Shown: positions 42,543-54,321 of the stretch, piece after piece
How the letters are laid out: the number at the start of each line of letters is the position of its first letter
Position numbering within the stretch: the first letter of the stretch is position 1
Assembly (NCBI GenBank): GCA_023159155.1
Contig: JAJNNX010000009.1
Span: 992,001 to 1,056,000, forward strand
Direction of reading: 5' to 3'
DNA from: Ustulina deusta
Taxonomy: Eukaryota > Ascomycota > Sordariomycetes > Xylariales > Xylariaceae
Length of the DNA stretch: 64,000 nt
Program-made: the position numbers and the translations under genes
Notes under the pieces: generated by a model
What the model was told of the DNA's origin: nothing
The model's database searches: none
The model's input: only the letters and a program-made list of their open reading frames with translations

Positions 42543-44164
42543 TCAACTTGCGAGTTGGCGTGCCTTAAACTTTCGCAGTTCCCAGTTCACATCTGCTAAA
42601 AACTCGCGACTATTCCAAGCCGTGATATGACCCTGCGGCATATCCTCTTGACACCAGTCATGTTGTGGGTAAGTCTTGTTATCAACCGGGCAGTCCTCCA
42701 ATCGCCTGCGTTTACAGCCTCTTCCGTCTTTCCACAGCGCCGCTTCCGCTTCTTCCACTAAGTCATCCTGTCCAGAGGCGTCTCTGGGTTGACTTTGGTC
42801 GGAAGGGGTCGGCCGCCATCTCTTAGATGGGTCACCCGTCCTGCCATTGCCGGGCTCCATTTGCGTGCCTCTCGAGCTCAGCGTTACGGAGAGGTCGGGA
42901 CTCGCACTCCACGGCGTGCCTGTCCCGGATGTAGCTATCCTGCTTATGCCGGGCGAGGTGGCATCCAAATTCGGTCTCTCCGCCGCCATGTTTTCGATGC
43001 AGCACATCTCGTAGTGATGTCGGAGGGCCTTACGATCGATACTCGCAGGCACTGATGCTTTCTGGCCGTTGAACCTGGTCAGAGCGTTGTACGGTACAAA
43101 CACGCGGATGCGGAGCGTGCGGGGATGAATAGAAAAGAGTCGTGCGTCGAAAAACTGGTGGAGATGCTTCATCAAGAGGATGCCATTCCTGGGGTTCCAG
43201 GTGTTTTGCCATGCTTCTTGAAGCCTGCGCGGACTCTCCTCCACAGGCCTATCTTCATCACCGTGTTGGTCGCCGATGCTCGGATAAAGATGGTAATGTT
43301 GCTGGGGGACGATATGGCAGGCCTGGACGCCAGGGCCGATAGGCGGACCTGGGCACCATGGCTCTCCTTCCCCGGAGACGGCACAACATGTTGCTCTATT
43401 AATACACGAAGACCTAAAATCATTTATGATCCTCCTAGCCTCGTTCACGTCTATGTTCATGCTAGCCGGCGCAAGCATGCTGTCCAATTCGTCATCGTCA
43501 GCATCGGCCAGGCCATCCTTCGGCGGGGAAATAGAGCCGGATGCGGATCGCTTGGGGGGAGACTGGGAGCGGGCTTTCAGCTTTCGTCGGAGCGGCATAA
43601 TCGTAAGTCTTGGATCGGAAGGTGTTTTATTCGGTGGTAAGTATCGAGGATCGCGACGGCGGACGGGGTTAGGAAGGTGTTGAGCGCATCTCGCTGGGCG
43701 TGGGTTAATAATACAACCCGAAAGCACAACGACGGACGCGACGGAACCAACCGACCTTGCAGATGAGTATCTAGCGGCGAGTTGGAAGGTAGATCGCAGT
43801 GCCTGTGGCAGATAAGATGGTACTTCAAGACATTCTGCTCCTTAGGGCGGGATGGTGGGAGACTCGGTACCGGTTGATCCAGGAGTTCTGCCGTCACGAA
43901 CGATGTGCAGGGCGACGACAAGCTCGGGAAGTCGGGATGGTCAGACAGAGCGAACGCAATACTGGCCCACGGATCGTTGTTGTCATCGGTTGGGAACTCG
44001 AAGCAGAGGCGCAGCTCGTCGCACACGTGGCGAAAGGTCACCAAGTCGCTCCCTGCAACTTGGTAAATCCCGGCGAAGGCACTTGGATCCTCTCCCTGTC
44101 CTATGGTGAAGTATACATTCCATCCAACAGCGCGCATTGAAGGTGTAATCGCAGCGCTAGACAT
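42543..44164 (-). CDS. HNH_2-type nuclease-domain protein, apparent frameshift
   Basis: Two overlapping minus-strand frames make one gene. The first (44164-43577, 195 codons) starts MSSAAITPSMRAVGWNVYFT and ends HRIKHLPIQDLRLCRSDES, then TGA. The second, open from 43727 with an ATG at 43598, continues RRKLKARSQSPPKRSASGSI. It carries a fungal HNH_2 domain (PF13391): QACHIVPQ supplies the first His, WNPRNGILL the Asn and KHLHQFFD the final His. The tail is Lys/Arg-rich (CKRRRLED, nuclear-signal-like). Both halves look conserved right up to 43577-43598, which leaves no room for an intron. A single-base indel near 43578-43590 (GACGAAAGCTG) best explains the break. Alternatives are an assembly error, or two independent products (195 and 351 aa). 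Such fungal HNH proteins have no assigned substrate. Confidence 0.7.
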
Positions 44165-45759
44165 GGTTATGTTGCGTCGATGTGTCCAAGATTCTATATA
44201 CTGGCGCTAAAGTTGACGGGCCAGGAGCTCGATCTGGCAATTGCAAAAGTGACAACACAAAAGTGGGTCCTGGCCGTGATAAGACGCTACCGGTCGTCCC
44301 TCGGGCAGGTATTTTCGGAGTGCGGCGCCTGTACCAAAAAAAGACTCGACCCGTATTTCGAGCACTTCTCGTTGATGATTGCGAGAAACAGCATTTGTGC
44401 CAAAGGACCTAGTACGAACTAGCGTCCATTTTCCTGGGCACTCAAGAAGAAGATCTAAATAAAGTATATGGATTGTTGGCGCTTCTAGGAAAGGTTCTCG
44501 AGTTTCTTTGCGGAGTTAGCAAGTAAACTATACATCTACTGGACAAAATAGAACCTACCCGTTGTAATTCTTGCTTTGACGGTTTATCTGGTAGCCTCTG
44601 TGATTCTAGGCTAGGTCAGTGTCGATGGCAGAACGGGCGATCAGTGCCCTGCGAATGGGTTGTCTCTTCCCGGGGAGTAGTGGAGAGGGAAACCATCGCG
44701 AATCGTTGCATTTTAATTAAATGAGGTATTATTGATAACCTAAGTTGACCGTAAAAAACCGACAGGCCAATAAATAGTGTTATTGAGCGAGCGAAATTTA
44801 CAGCAGAGCAAACTACCTATTCCTAGGGTCTAGGCAGGAGTGTAGGGCTAGCCGCCACTGGCATACAAAGCGCGGATAGTAAAAGCCATTGACCTTTTTA
44901 CTCCACTCCCATATTACCCTAGTAGACCCGAATATAAGACCCGGATTACCCCAATCTCTCGAAGTTAGTTGGTGAACATAAGCTGGCTCCTTAGGTACCT
45001 AAACTCCTACCAAAAGGGCAAAAAACAACGTTTCCTCCTTACTTATAAATACACAACTTTTCTACCTCTAGATTTACTTATGCAGAATGCTAGATGTTTG
45101 AGAAAAAAAAGACGGAAAGTTTCATGATTCCGTTGCAAAAAAGAGCCTTTATCAAGAACTAATGTGCGTTCTTGTGATGAAACGACTTGGAAACTAAGGA
45201 TGCAAGCATAGTGACACTTTCTATAACAGATGTCACCATAGCCTCTGCACGGCTTTTAGTAGAGCGCAGAGGTCCAACTCGTCCGAGAGGATTTTCTAGA
45301 GTAGGGAATTATGCAAGGTTGCAACGGCTTTTATAATGCGGTATAGCTGGCACTCACGCTCTAGGCAGCACAGATGACATAACTACTTACAGATAGATGG
45401 GTCCTTAATGTCAGAACTATAGGCATCTTATGATGAAGTATTGGAATCGAGCAACCTACCTCGGAGGTATACTTAAGGGGGCGGTAAGATTACAATATGA
45501 ATTTGAAACATGAACATGTATTGTTGACTACTTAGCCAGGTAGCCGGTTCACATATGCTCATGGTCTGTGTATGTCAAGGTCAACAAAAGATCGATGGTT
45601 CCAGCTTCTGTTTATACCTAGTGACAAATGCACCAGAGGGGCTAGGGATGTGAGGTGCACAAATCACACCGAAGTCATGTAATCCGTTGTTCATTATCAA
45701 TTATACTGTCTTGTGGGTTTCCATAGGTGGCTAAAAAGGCCTTCTACATTCATGAAGCT
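44165..45759. other. Intergenic, no supported gene
   Basis: 1.6 kb with no frame above 80 codons and no recognisable motif. It contains the upstream region of the HNH gene (44165 onward) and the downstream flank of PIG-S. Confidence 0.5.
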
Positions 45760-47528
45760 CTAGTGTTTTTCTTGTCTCTGTGTTTTCCAAGCGTTGAACT
45801 CTCTAAATAGGCCCATCACTAAGGGAACACCCACGGGGCCTAGCAGAGGTAGGTAAACTGCCACCTTATGTTCGTCGGGAAAATAAAGCTGGCCGACCAT
45901 GCTCTTCTCGAAGAATGCTCGCTCGGCTTCTGTCTCTGCAATACGTGCGTGTTCGAGACTCTCCGCGCTCCCCAACTTGGAGCATGCCAGTTCAAGATGA
46001 TGTATCGATTTAGCTACACCTTCCGCTACACTCGACGGGATCGAGATACTGGGTAAAGCCAACGAGAGACGAGCCAGAGACCCAAGAGACGACGATGCGC
46101 GTAGGAGCATATCCACGGATCTGACACGAGTCAGTGTCGATAAACGCATCGGCAATGAGCCCGATTGTGGCGTCCCGAGGAGAGAGAGGAGATGCGATGC
46201 AAATGTTAAGATGGGCTGTTTCAGGAATTCTGAAGGTACGTGGGTTACCGCAGGAGACGGGAGCAGGTAGACAGAACCCCATTGAGGAACAAGCCACGAT
46301 TGGGACGTCTCGTCTGGATTTAAGCCGATAGTCTGGTTGCCTATGAATATAACGAAGTTGATTGTCGGTGCGCCTCCTATCGACGGCGATAAAGGCCACT
46401 CGGCGGCATTGATAAAAGAGGATAGATCCTCCTTTGTCAGGACCTGCGATTGTACACCGGGTATCGCGTACAACTGAACCTGGGTGTCAATGGTAAAGTT
46501 GTGGATGGGTTTGAGCATGTCCAATACAGGCTTCATATACTGATTGATGGCAGAATCAATACCCCAACTACTGGGATTTGAGCCACTCGTGAATAGCGAG
46601 AAGGTCAGATGGTATGTGCCTGAGTATTTCATCGACCGCGTCATCCGTTTCGAGAGTGACTCGTCGATTCTGTTGTGAGAGCCTCGCGGTTGCTGATCTG
46701 ACGATATGGTCGATGTCGCAAGCAGATAAGACGTGATGGCTTGCTCTTCGGCGAAGGTTTCGCGAAGTTGAGCGGCGATGTATGTCGCAAGTCCGGAAGA
46801 CAGGGTCTCTGGAGCAGGTTTCGAGCTCGCGGGATATGTAATTTCGAGAATAGGTAAATGGGCATGGAGAGAGGACGCGGGGCTAGACACGGCAGCATCG
46901 CCTTGCGTTAGCCGTACAACAAGCGCATTGTTCACGTTGCCGCGGGGCGCTGTGACGTCTTCTAGCGGGGATTGAGAGGCGGCCTCGAGCCGCAACCGGT
47001 GACCAGGAAAATCGGGCATCGCATCGAGGGCATGTTGAGTGATGGAAATCAGACTCTGGGCTTCGTGTTCATTGAGACCGGGAGACTCGATGGCGACCCG
47101 AATAGGAAATACTGGACTACATGACTACACGTCGTCTTAGCGGCATTGAAAGTGCTGGGAGCCTGTCGCGTGCTCACCGTGCCATCAGCCCAGCTCGTCA
47201 TCTGGTTCAAGGGCAGGTTTGCCCGGTAGATGGTCGTCGTTTTCCACCATATCGGGATTCCCAAGCACAGAACAACCAGCCAGAAAGATGCGACGATGAG
47301 CGAACGTCTAAAAATGTGGGATTGCAGCTCGGGAGGTGGAGGCTTCAGCTTCGTTGTCGTCGTCGTCGTCGAATCAGGACCGGGCGCATTGGGCTCTGTG
47401 GTCGTAGCCGCGGCTGGGTCCGTTGTGTCGTGGTCGCTATTTCGCTCGGGCCTCGTCGACCCCGTCGCCGCTTCGACTTCAGATACCGTAGACCCGTCTT
47501 TGCGGTTTCTAACTGTTGAGGAAGACAT
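45760..47528 (-). CDS. GPI17: GPI transamidase subunit PIG-S / Gpi17
   Basis: Two exons: 47528-47178 and 47124-45760, with a 53-nt phase-0 intron (GTGAGC...GCTAAGAC...GTGTAG). They give 571 aa; human PIG-S has about 555 and yeast Gpi17 about 534. After a Ser/Thr-rich cytosolic N-terminus comes a membrane helix at about residues 74-94 (RRSLIVASFWLVVLCLGIPI), then WWKTTTIYRANLP. Splicing restores SCSPVFPIRVAIESPGLNEH, the family's luminal start. A large ER-luminal region follows (YHLTFSLFTSGSNPSSWGID, LPQW-like SWLVPQWGSVYLL). The end has LYFPDEHKVAVYLPLLGPVG and the second membrane helix. PIG-S is a structural subunit of the ER complex that attaches GPI anchors to proteins. Start 47528 (MSSST) is preferred over the in-frame ATG at 47546. 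The gene is divergent from FAT1. Confidence 0.92.
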
Positions 47529-48817
47529 GACACTTATTTGTAACAACTAAAGCTTTGCTTTGGCGGCAGCATGATCCATATAATAAACGAGTCGCTTCCG
47601 TGGCCTGCGAAATAAGAGAGGGAGAGAGAGTTACCGAGATTTCCACATGGGCGCAGCAGTAAGGTTATGACCAATGCGATGCTCGGAGTTCACAGTTCAT
47701 GTTAATCCTGATCGGGGACGCGATGATGCCAGTCATCAAGGAGGAGATAGGTACCACAAGGGCGGACGGGAACAAGGGTCCGATCATTAGTAGCTGCATG
47801 GAGGCGACTAATGCAATTACGGCAAATAACAAAATGCAACTAATGCCTTTACTCTAGCGTCTAGCCGCAAATAGCTCTGAGCGTAGGCAATAGGTACCCC
47901 ATGCCCGACGTCGGGTCTTGGCTTGGTCCTTGACTGCCCACCCTCCAACTCTCTACACTGCCTGGGCAAATACCTAATTTACATGCTGTTGACAATGAGT
48001 ACAGTAGGTACGCCGTCGTCGGGGACAAAATCGGCTGAGGGAAGCTGGGATTTGGCATTGGGTGTGGATGTCACTTAAATATTAGCGTACACTAAGCATC
48101 GCGAGCCAACCGAGATCCGCCATTGTGGATATATATCATCCTTTACTATTGGCCGAGTAGGCCAAGGTTGCTCCAATATACGACTACGCATACATGTAAA
48201 GAACAAAGCTCCGATACCAACGCGTCTAGTCTCGCCGACTCTGTCATGAGTCCATAGTAGGTATGGCATTGGAATGGACATACCACATATAGATGGAATA
48301 CCGTGTTTCCAGTGGCTAGCCATCTTCTTTATAAACCCGTCCAGTTGGTTGTCGTCATGGATCGCACTCGCTAGTCTGCTGCAGACGAATGAACCCCTTG
48401 TTCGTGCTATCCCCTCTCGTTACCTTGCTTGAGGAAGATGCCGAGGTACAATCAGTCGACGTGGCGTCACTCCGTCTCTGAAACTGCCAACTTGAACCAG
48501 ACCATTTCCTAAGATGCAGGCAATGGTTCCAGCAACACATTTCTCGCATATGATAATCAATTTCTGGTAAAGAATAGATCTCACGCCGCTTACGTAGGTT
48601 AATTGTATCTTTGTTGCTGTTTCTCCCTATTTTTTTTCCATCCCGGATTGCAGAATCGTCCTAGTGCGAGGGTCAATTCATCACGAAGAGCATCTGGCAT
48701 ATAGCGGTCTCGCTTCCCCTTAGTGAAAGTCAAAGAGTGTCTTGTGCAATCGACATAACTTTGAGAACCTATCCCTCCGTAACTTGACATATTTTGCTCT
48801 GTGCCTAAAGTTGCGAA
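47529..48817. promoter_or_regulatory. Shared divergent upstream region of PIG-S and FAT1
   Basis: 1.3 kb between two head-to-head genes holds no supported coding frame, so it must contain both promoters. No specific binding site is strong enough to name. Confidence 0.4.
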
Positions 48818-50857
48818 ATGCCTCGTAAGTGAACCTTATCCACCAGTCGTTGACCATCTAGTTTATCTACTCAGCCGCATAAGACTAACGCCAGCCTTGC
48901 AAAAACAAGTGCCCTTAGCTTTGACGGTACCGGTTGCCGTTGCAGGACTGGCGTACCTCAACGCAAAGACATCATTTTCGTATGATACCGCTCTTCTGAG
49001 TGGCATGGTGCCAGCCATGTACCGGAGCAAGAGGCGCGAGTCTACAGATCGCGCCAACCTCTTCTATCGTCTGGAAGAAATCGCTGCTGGCAAGTCGGCG
49101 ACCCACGTGGGCATTTTATTCGAGGATCGATCATGGACGTATGCTCAGATGTACGAGGCTGCTCTCAAGTACGGAAACTATTTCAAGTCCAAGTTCGATC
49201 TAAAACCGAAAGACATCGTCGCACTAGATCTCTTAAATTCCGATCATTTCCTGTTGATCTGCTTTGGTCTGTGGTCTATCGGTGTGAAGCCGGCCTTTAT
49301 CAATTACAACTTGACTGGCGATGCACTATGTCATTGCGTCAAGATAGCTAACTCGGTACTTATGTTGGTTGACGGGGATGTCGAATCTCATGTGGATGAG
49401 GACGTCCGCCAGAAGCTTGGGGACTTGAGAATTGTGCCCTTCTCGCAAGAGCTCATCTCGGCGGCCCTGGCCGTAGATCCGATTCGGCCACCGAATGAGG
49501 TTCGCTCCGGCGACTTAGGGCGCGACATGGCGGGCCTTATCTTTACCTCCGGGACGACGGGACTTCCGAAGGCGGCCATTATATCTTGGTCAAAAATCAC
49601 GGCGGGCTCAAACTTCGTAAGAGGATGGCTCAACACCCAATCCTCTGCGGTATTGTACACGGTACATGAAGCTTATTCCCAATGATCATGTTTTCGTTTG
49701 ACAACTGCCCGCTAACTAGACTTTTCTAGCCGATGCCGTTGTATCATGCATCCGCCTTAATCATCGGATTCTTCCACTGTTTCGAGGCCGAGGCAACCTT
49801 CGCCCTAGGTCGCAAGTTCTCCACAAAATTGTTCTGGAAAGATGTACGCAAACACAACGCTACGATTATCCAGTACGTCGGAGAAACCTGTCGGTACCTC
49901 CTGGCGGCTGAACCCGATATTGACCCAACGACGGGGGAGAATCTCGACAAGAAACACAACGTCCATTTAGCTTTGGGTAATGGGTTGCGCCCGGACGTGT
50001 GGGCTAGATTCCAGGAGCGCTTTGGAATCGAAGGTATCGGCGAGTTCTACTCCGCGACCGAGGGTTTGGGGGGGACATGGAATTACTCCCGTAACGACTT
50101 TTCGCGAGGTGCCATCGGACGAAACGGGTGGCTCTACGGCCTCATTATGAAGAGTGGGATTGCCATCGTGGAGCGCGATCAAGAGACGGACGCGCCCTTT
50201 CGAGATCCAAAGACGGGGTTGTGCCTCGTCGTCCCTCGCGGCGAAATTGGAGAGCTGCTCTACCGATTGCCAGAGGACACAAAACAAATATTCCAGGGAT
50301 ACTACAACAACGACAAAGCGACAAATAGCAAGATTATCCGGGACGTTTTCAAGAAGGGAGACAAGTATTTCCGGTCAGGAGACCTCGTCAGCTGGGACTC
50401 GGAAGGGCGCATGTACTTCCATGACCGCATCGGCGACACATTCCGATGGAAGAGCGAGAACGTGGCGACGACCGAGGTCAGTGCCACGATAGGTCTTCAT
50501 CCAGCGGTCGAAGAAGCCAACGTCTATGGCGTGCAACTCCCTCATCACGACGGCCGGGCGGGATGTGCAGCAATTGCGCTCAAGACCGACCCCGATCAGT
50601 CACTTCTTCGGTCGCTGGCAGAGCATGCCACAGCCAGGCTCCCCAAGTACGCTGTGCCGATCTTCCTGCGTCTCGGAAAGGGACTGTCTGCGGCCGTTAC
50701 GGGTACCAACAAGCAACAGAAACACAGTCTCAGGGCCGAAGGTGTCGACCCCACGAAGGTCGGCGACGACGAGCTGTACTGGCTCCAGGGTGATACGTAT
50801 GTCAGGTTTGGCAAGGGAGACTGGGATCAGATGAACGCCGGTCAAGTCAAGTTGTAA
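48818..50857 (+). CDS. FAT1: Very-long-chain fatty acid transport protein / acyl-CoA synthetase (FAT1/FATP)
   Basis: Three exons: 48818-48824, 48910-49661 and 49730-50857, giving 628 aa. The first coding exon is only ATGCCTC. Its GTAAGT donor and the intron with branch GACTAACGCC and acceptor ACAAG produce MPLPLALTVPVAVAGLAYLN, the usual fungal N-terminus. Without this intron there is no in-frame ATG. Intron 2 (68 nt, branch GCTAAC) joins VLYT to PMPLYHASA. The AMP-binding motif IFTSGTTGLPK lies near residue 215. FATP hallmarks GEFYSATEG, YFRSGDL and GDTFRWKSENVATTEV follow. The enzyme activates very long-chain fatty acids to CoA esters and couples to uptake. A hydrophobic N-terminus suggests ER, peroxisome or lipid-droplet membrane. 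Confidence 0.92.
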
Positions 50858-51414
50858 TTGATTGAATAGGTACTCATCCTTCTGCTGTCGTAAATAGCCT
50901 CGAATAGTACACCAGCAATGCCTATTTCATGCAAGACGTATAAAATGGAGAGTGGGCATTTAGTTGCACGAAGCTAGCGAGAAACCATGTAAATGAGAAA
51001 CCCTTTCCATACTAAGTCACCCGGGTGGTTTTGAATAAGTACCCCAGTCTCACAATCTCATCCTATGTATTTCCTACGTACCTTCGGTATTTGCAACTCA
51101 ACCACGATAGGCACCTAAGTACTTACATAGGTGGAAGCGAATTAAGTGTAGTTAGAATGGTTCGATTCGTGTATTGGGGTAACCTCACCTGTTCATGGTA
51201 CCTAATACCAAAGGTACCTGTAGGATAGGTACTTCTAATGCCTAGTACCGGGGAGAGTGTAAGTGCGTGTAGACGGTGACAGGCAAGTTCAGTTTACCCC
51301 GCCCCCACCATGAAATTCGCCCCTCCAAAATTTCTAACTATCGCCCATGTCTTATTGAGTTCGAGATCGAATGGTTTTTGTCTCGAATTGGCTGCCAGCC
51401 TCAGAACTTGCGCC
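50858..51414. other. Intergenic between FAT1 and DPH2
   Basis: About 560 bp with several GTACCTA/TAGGTAC words (for example near 51077, 51111 and 51207). No gene. It includes the DPH2 promoter; an in-frame upstream ATG at 51310 would add 35 residues, judged untranslated. Confidence 0.4.
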
Positions 51415-53121
51415 ATGTCTGCAGATCTCCATGTGCCACCTGTTCTTTCAACACCGGCTGAATACATTTTCGAAGACCCGACTCCCTCGTCTATGAGCAA
51501 AGAAAGTCGCCCCGACAGATCCGACAATGAGCTATTCGCAGTCTACGAGATCGCCCGGACGGCGGCCGAGATTCAGCGACAGGACTGGACTCGAGTCGCC
51601 CTACAGTTCCCAGATGCTATGTTGGCCGATGCGCCTTGGGTGGTAGGGGCGTTAGACAGGGAGCTTGGAGAGCTCGAAGACCCGGATGGCCACCCGGTCG
51701 CAGGGAGTAGAGAACAAGGCGCAAGCACACGAGGAGACGCGCAACAAAAACAGAAGGAAAAGAGGAGGCTCTATATACTTGCGGATACGTCATATAGCGC
51801 GTGCTGTGTCGATGAGATTGCTGCAGAACACGCGGATGCCGACGCAGTTGTGCACTATGGTCGAGCCTGTTTGAGCCCGACGGCAAGGTTACCGGTGCTG
51901 TATGTCTTCACCAGACAGGAATTGGACTACGAGGCCGTCGCCGAAAGCTTTGCGCAAGAGTTTGGCGACCGGGAAACCAAGGCCATCGTCATGGCCGATG
52001 TCATGTTCCAAGAACACGTAGCGCCTGTCTGCGCCTTGCTCAATGCCCGGGGATATAAGCATATCGTCGCAACAGAAATCATACGCGACCCTTCGAGCAC
52101 AATACCAAACCGCAGTGTACCGTCTATCAATCCCCTGTCGGCCGAGAAGCACGACTACCACCTTCACGAATACCATCTATTCCACATCTCAACCCCGCCG
52201 ACCTCGCTACTTCTGTCCCTCTCTTCCCGCCTCGCCTCTCTGCGCATTTATCCCACACCGTCCTCTCCCTACACGACAACTACTTCGTTGCCTGACCCAA
52301 GCGCCACACCATCCATGCTCCGGCGACGGTACGCCCTCGTGCTCCGACTTGCGACCGCTTCTATTATTGGGATATTAGTAAATACGCTGTCAGTCAAAAA
52401 CTACATGTCCACCATCGGCACATTGCGGGAACAGATTGCTGCTGCTGGCAAGAAGAGTTATACCATTGTTGTCGGCAAGTTGAACGCTGCCAAATTAGCC
52501 AACTTTGCCGAGATAGACGGCTGGGTGGTTGTAGGATGCTGGGAGAGCGGGCTTGTAGACCAGGACGGACTATTCAAGCCCGTCGTTACACCCTTCGAAT
52601 TGGCGCTAGCAATGCAAAGTGATGAGACTAGGCTTTGGACTGGAGAATGGTGGGGCGGTATTGAGGGTGTCAAAAGCGAGGTTGACCCCAATACGGAGTC
52701 TACAGAATCGCAAGAAGCGGTTCAGGAAGTGACGTCTGAAGATATCGAGGGAGGCGTTGATGACGAAGAGTCGGAACCCCCTGTTTTTGACCTACGGACT
52801 GGCAAGCTTGTTAGTAACTCACGTCCAATGCGTGTCGCCATTCGAAGCGCCCCTTCGACTACAAAAGGTACGCAATCCAATGGCAATACAACTGCAACTC
52901 AATCAATCGGATCTGCCATTGTGAAGAGGGGTACCGGAGAGATAGCCCTCGTCAATGGTGTCGCGAGTCCTGGCGCTGAGTTCTTACGGTCGAAACGAAC
53001 GTGGCAAGGCCTTGGTAGCGACTTTAATCCCGGCGAAGACGAGACAAGCACGGTAATAGAGGAGGGCCGAAGCGGTGTTGCAAGGGGGTATACAGTGGGG
53101 GAAGAGCAGGCAAGGGGCTGA
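51415..53121 (+). CDS. DPH2: Diphthamide synthase subunit DPH2
   Basis: One exon of 568 aa from the ATG at 51415 (MSADLHVPPVLSTPAEYIFE; yeast Dph2 has 534). With Dph1 it forms the radical-SAM-like [4Fe-4S] enzyme that puts the 3-amino-3-carboxypropyl group on the eEF2 histidine, step one of diphthamide synthesis, in the cytosol. Iron-sulphur ligands match the Dph2 pattern: adjacent Cys130-Cys131 (SYSACCVDE), Cys152 (YGRACLSP) and Cys375 (VVVGCWESGL). Other family blocks are VALQFPDAMLADA, LRRRYALVLRLATASIIGIL and GKLNAAKLANF. Residues about 83-118 form an extra low-complexity insert (GDAQQKQKEKRR). The acidic, disordered region at about 420-480 before the tail is also longer than minimal Dph2. 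An upstream in-frame ATG (51310) gives a 603-aa form; I prefer the internal start because it matches the family's beginning. Confidence 0.93.
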   Translation: MSADLHVPPVLSTPAEYIFEDPTPSSMSKESRPDRSDNELFAVYEIARTAAEIQRQDWTRVALQFPDAMLADAPWVVGALDRELGELEDPDGHPVAGSREQGASTRGDAQQKQKEKRRLYILADTSYSACCVDEIAAEHADADAVVHYGRACLSPTARLPVLYVFTRQELDYEAVAESFAQEFGDRETKAIVMADVMFQEHVAPVCALLNARGYKHIVATEIIRDPSSTIPNRSVPSINPLSAEKHDYHLHEYHLFHISTPPTSLLLSLSSRLASLRIYPTPSSPYTTTTSLPDPSATPSMLRRRYALVLRLATASIIGILVNTLSVKNYMSTIGTLREQIAAAGKKSYTIVVGKLNAAKLANFAEIDGWVVVGCWESGLVDQDGLFKPVVTPFELALAMQSDETRLWTGEWWGGIEGVKSEVDPNTESTESQEAVQEVTSEDIEGGVDDEESEPPVFDLRTGKLVSNSRPMRVAIRSAPSTTKGTQSNGNTTATQSIGSAIVKRGTGEIALVNGVASPGAEFLRSKRTWQGLGSDFNPGEDETSTVIEEGRSGVARGYTVGEEQARG

Positions 53122-54321
53122 GATTCGGCAACGGAACGCCAAGTGCAGTTGTAAGACTCGCTGGCCGCGAAAGAAGTACATCATCTTGGTCCGGGGCAAG
53201 AGTTCCCCGGCTCCCCACGTGTAGTCCCTATTCTACACACGGTCCAACGAAGGTGGATATTCCACATGGTTCGGCGGTGCGGGAAACGGGTGAGCGACTG
53301 GTCAGGAATCAACTCTGACCGGGCCCGTTGGTGATGAAGGCTATTGATGACCTAATTCTACCCCCATATGCCCCTGGCTTCGCCCTTGGGGTTTGGCGTT
53401 TCTCATGCATGGCGGCTTATGGCTAGTACATGGAACCTGGCAATCAGGGAATTGGAGATGCCGGGAATACCAGGCAGGGTTAGGTACGTGCCATGAGGTA
53501 CTATCGTATTCATGTTAATGAGTATCCTCTCGTCCCTAAGGTGAGCACTGTCTTGGCCCGTGTGAACCAGAGAACTAGCACCTCATAGTTCAGAAAAAAA
53601 CCAACTATCTAGGCCTGCTTAGATGGCATAGCCGAGACAAAGATGTGCGTCAAGATCTATACAATCGCAATGCGATCTTATATAAGATCCTTTGCCCATT
53701 TATCTTGTTTGGTCAAGCGTTCCTTTGCTTCCAACAACTTGGTGATGTGCTGCTGCATAATTCATCACAGGGATTCCATATCACGTAACAAAGAGCTATC
53801 CGAGACATCTGGAGCTAATGAATGGGGCGGTTCTCCTTCGAATATAGAGCAGAATTAACCCTAGATCATCGAACTCTATCCACTACATCGCTGATTATGT
53901 GAGGAACTACAGCGCAGGAAAGGCAACGAAGTAACAGATAGACATTGAATTGCTATTTTAGAATAGTCGTACCGAGTCGTAGAGCATTACATCATAATCG
54001 TACCAAGCGCAAAGCTTGCTTGCGTTCATTCCAAGATTTTCCCACCCGCCCCTTCCAAATAAATGCTGGGTTCTTCCAAGTCCAGCCCTAACAACATCGA
54101 GGGTGTATGTATCTAGTAGTTGCTTCCCCCCCCTCAATCTGATTCCTATTCTATATGTCATCCCGCCCGACCCGAATAACACCTCATATACACCATTTGA
54201 AAAGATAAAACAAAGAAAGAAAAGGCCCTAGCAGCATGAATTCGCTCGTTCGCCCGTCGGGTGGTTCCAGGAACAAACCCAATCCAGCCCAACTCTAGGT
54301 ATGGAACGTTCATCAATCGCC
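53122..54321. other. Convergent intergenic region
   Basis: 1.2 kb between the 3' ends of DPH2 and the MARVEL gene. Small open frames here (for example 53643-53858) lack coding character. Confidence 0.45.

Noticed and set aside
44180..44422. 80-codon frames upstream of the HNH gene
   Set aside because: Two overlapping frames of equal quality with no motif; likely promoter or intergenic sequence.
51160..51180. GGTTCGATTC, a T-loop-like word suggesting a tRNA
   Set aside because: No matching acceptor stem, D-loop or anticodon arm at the right distances.
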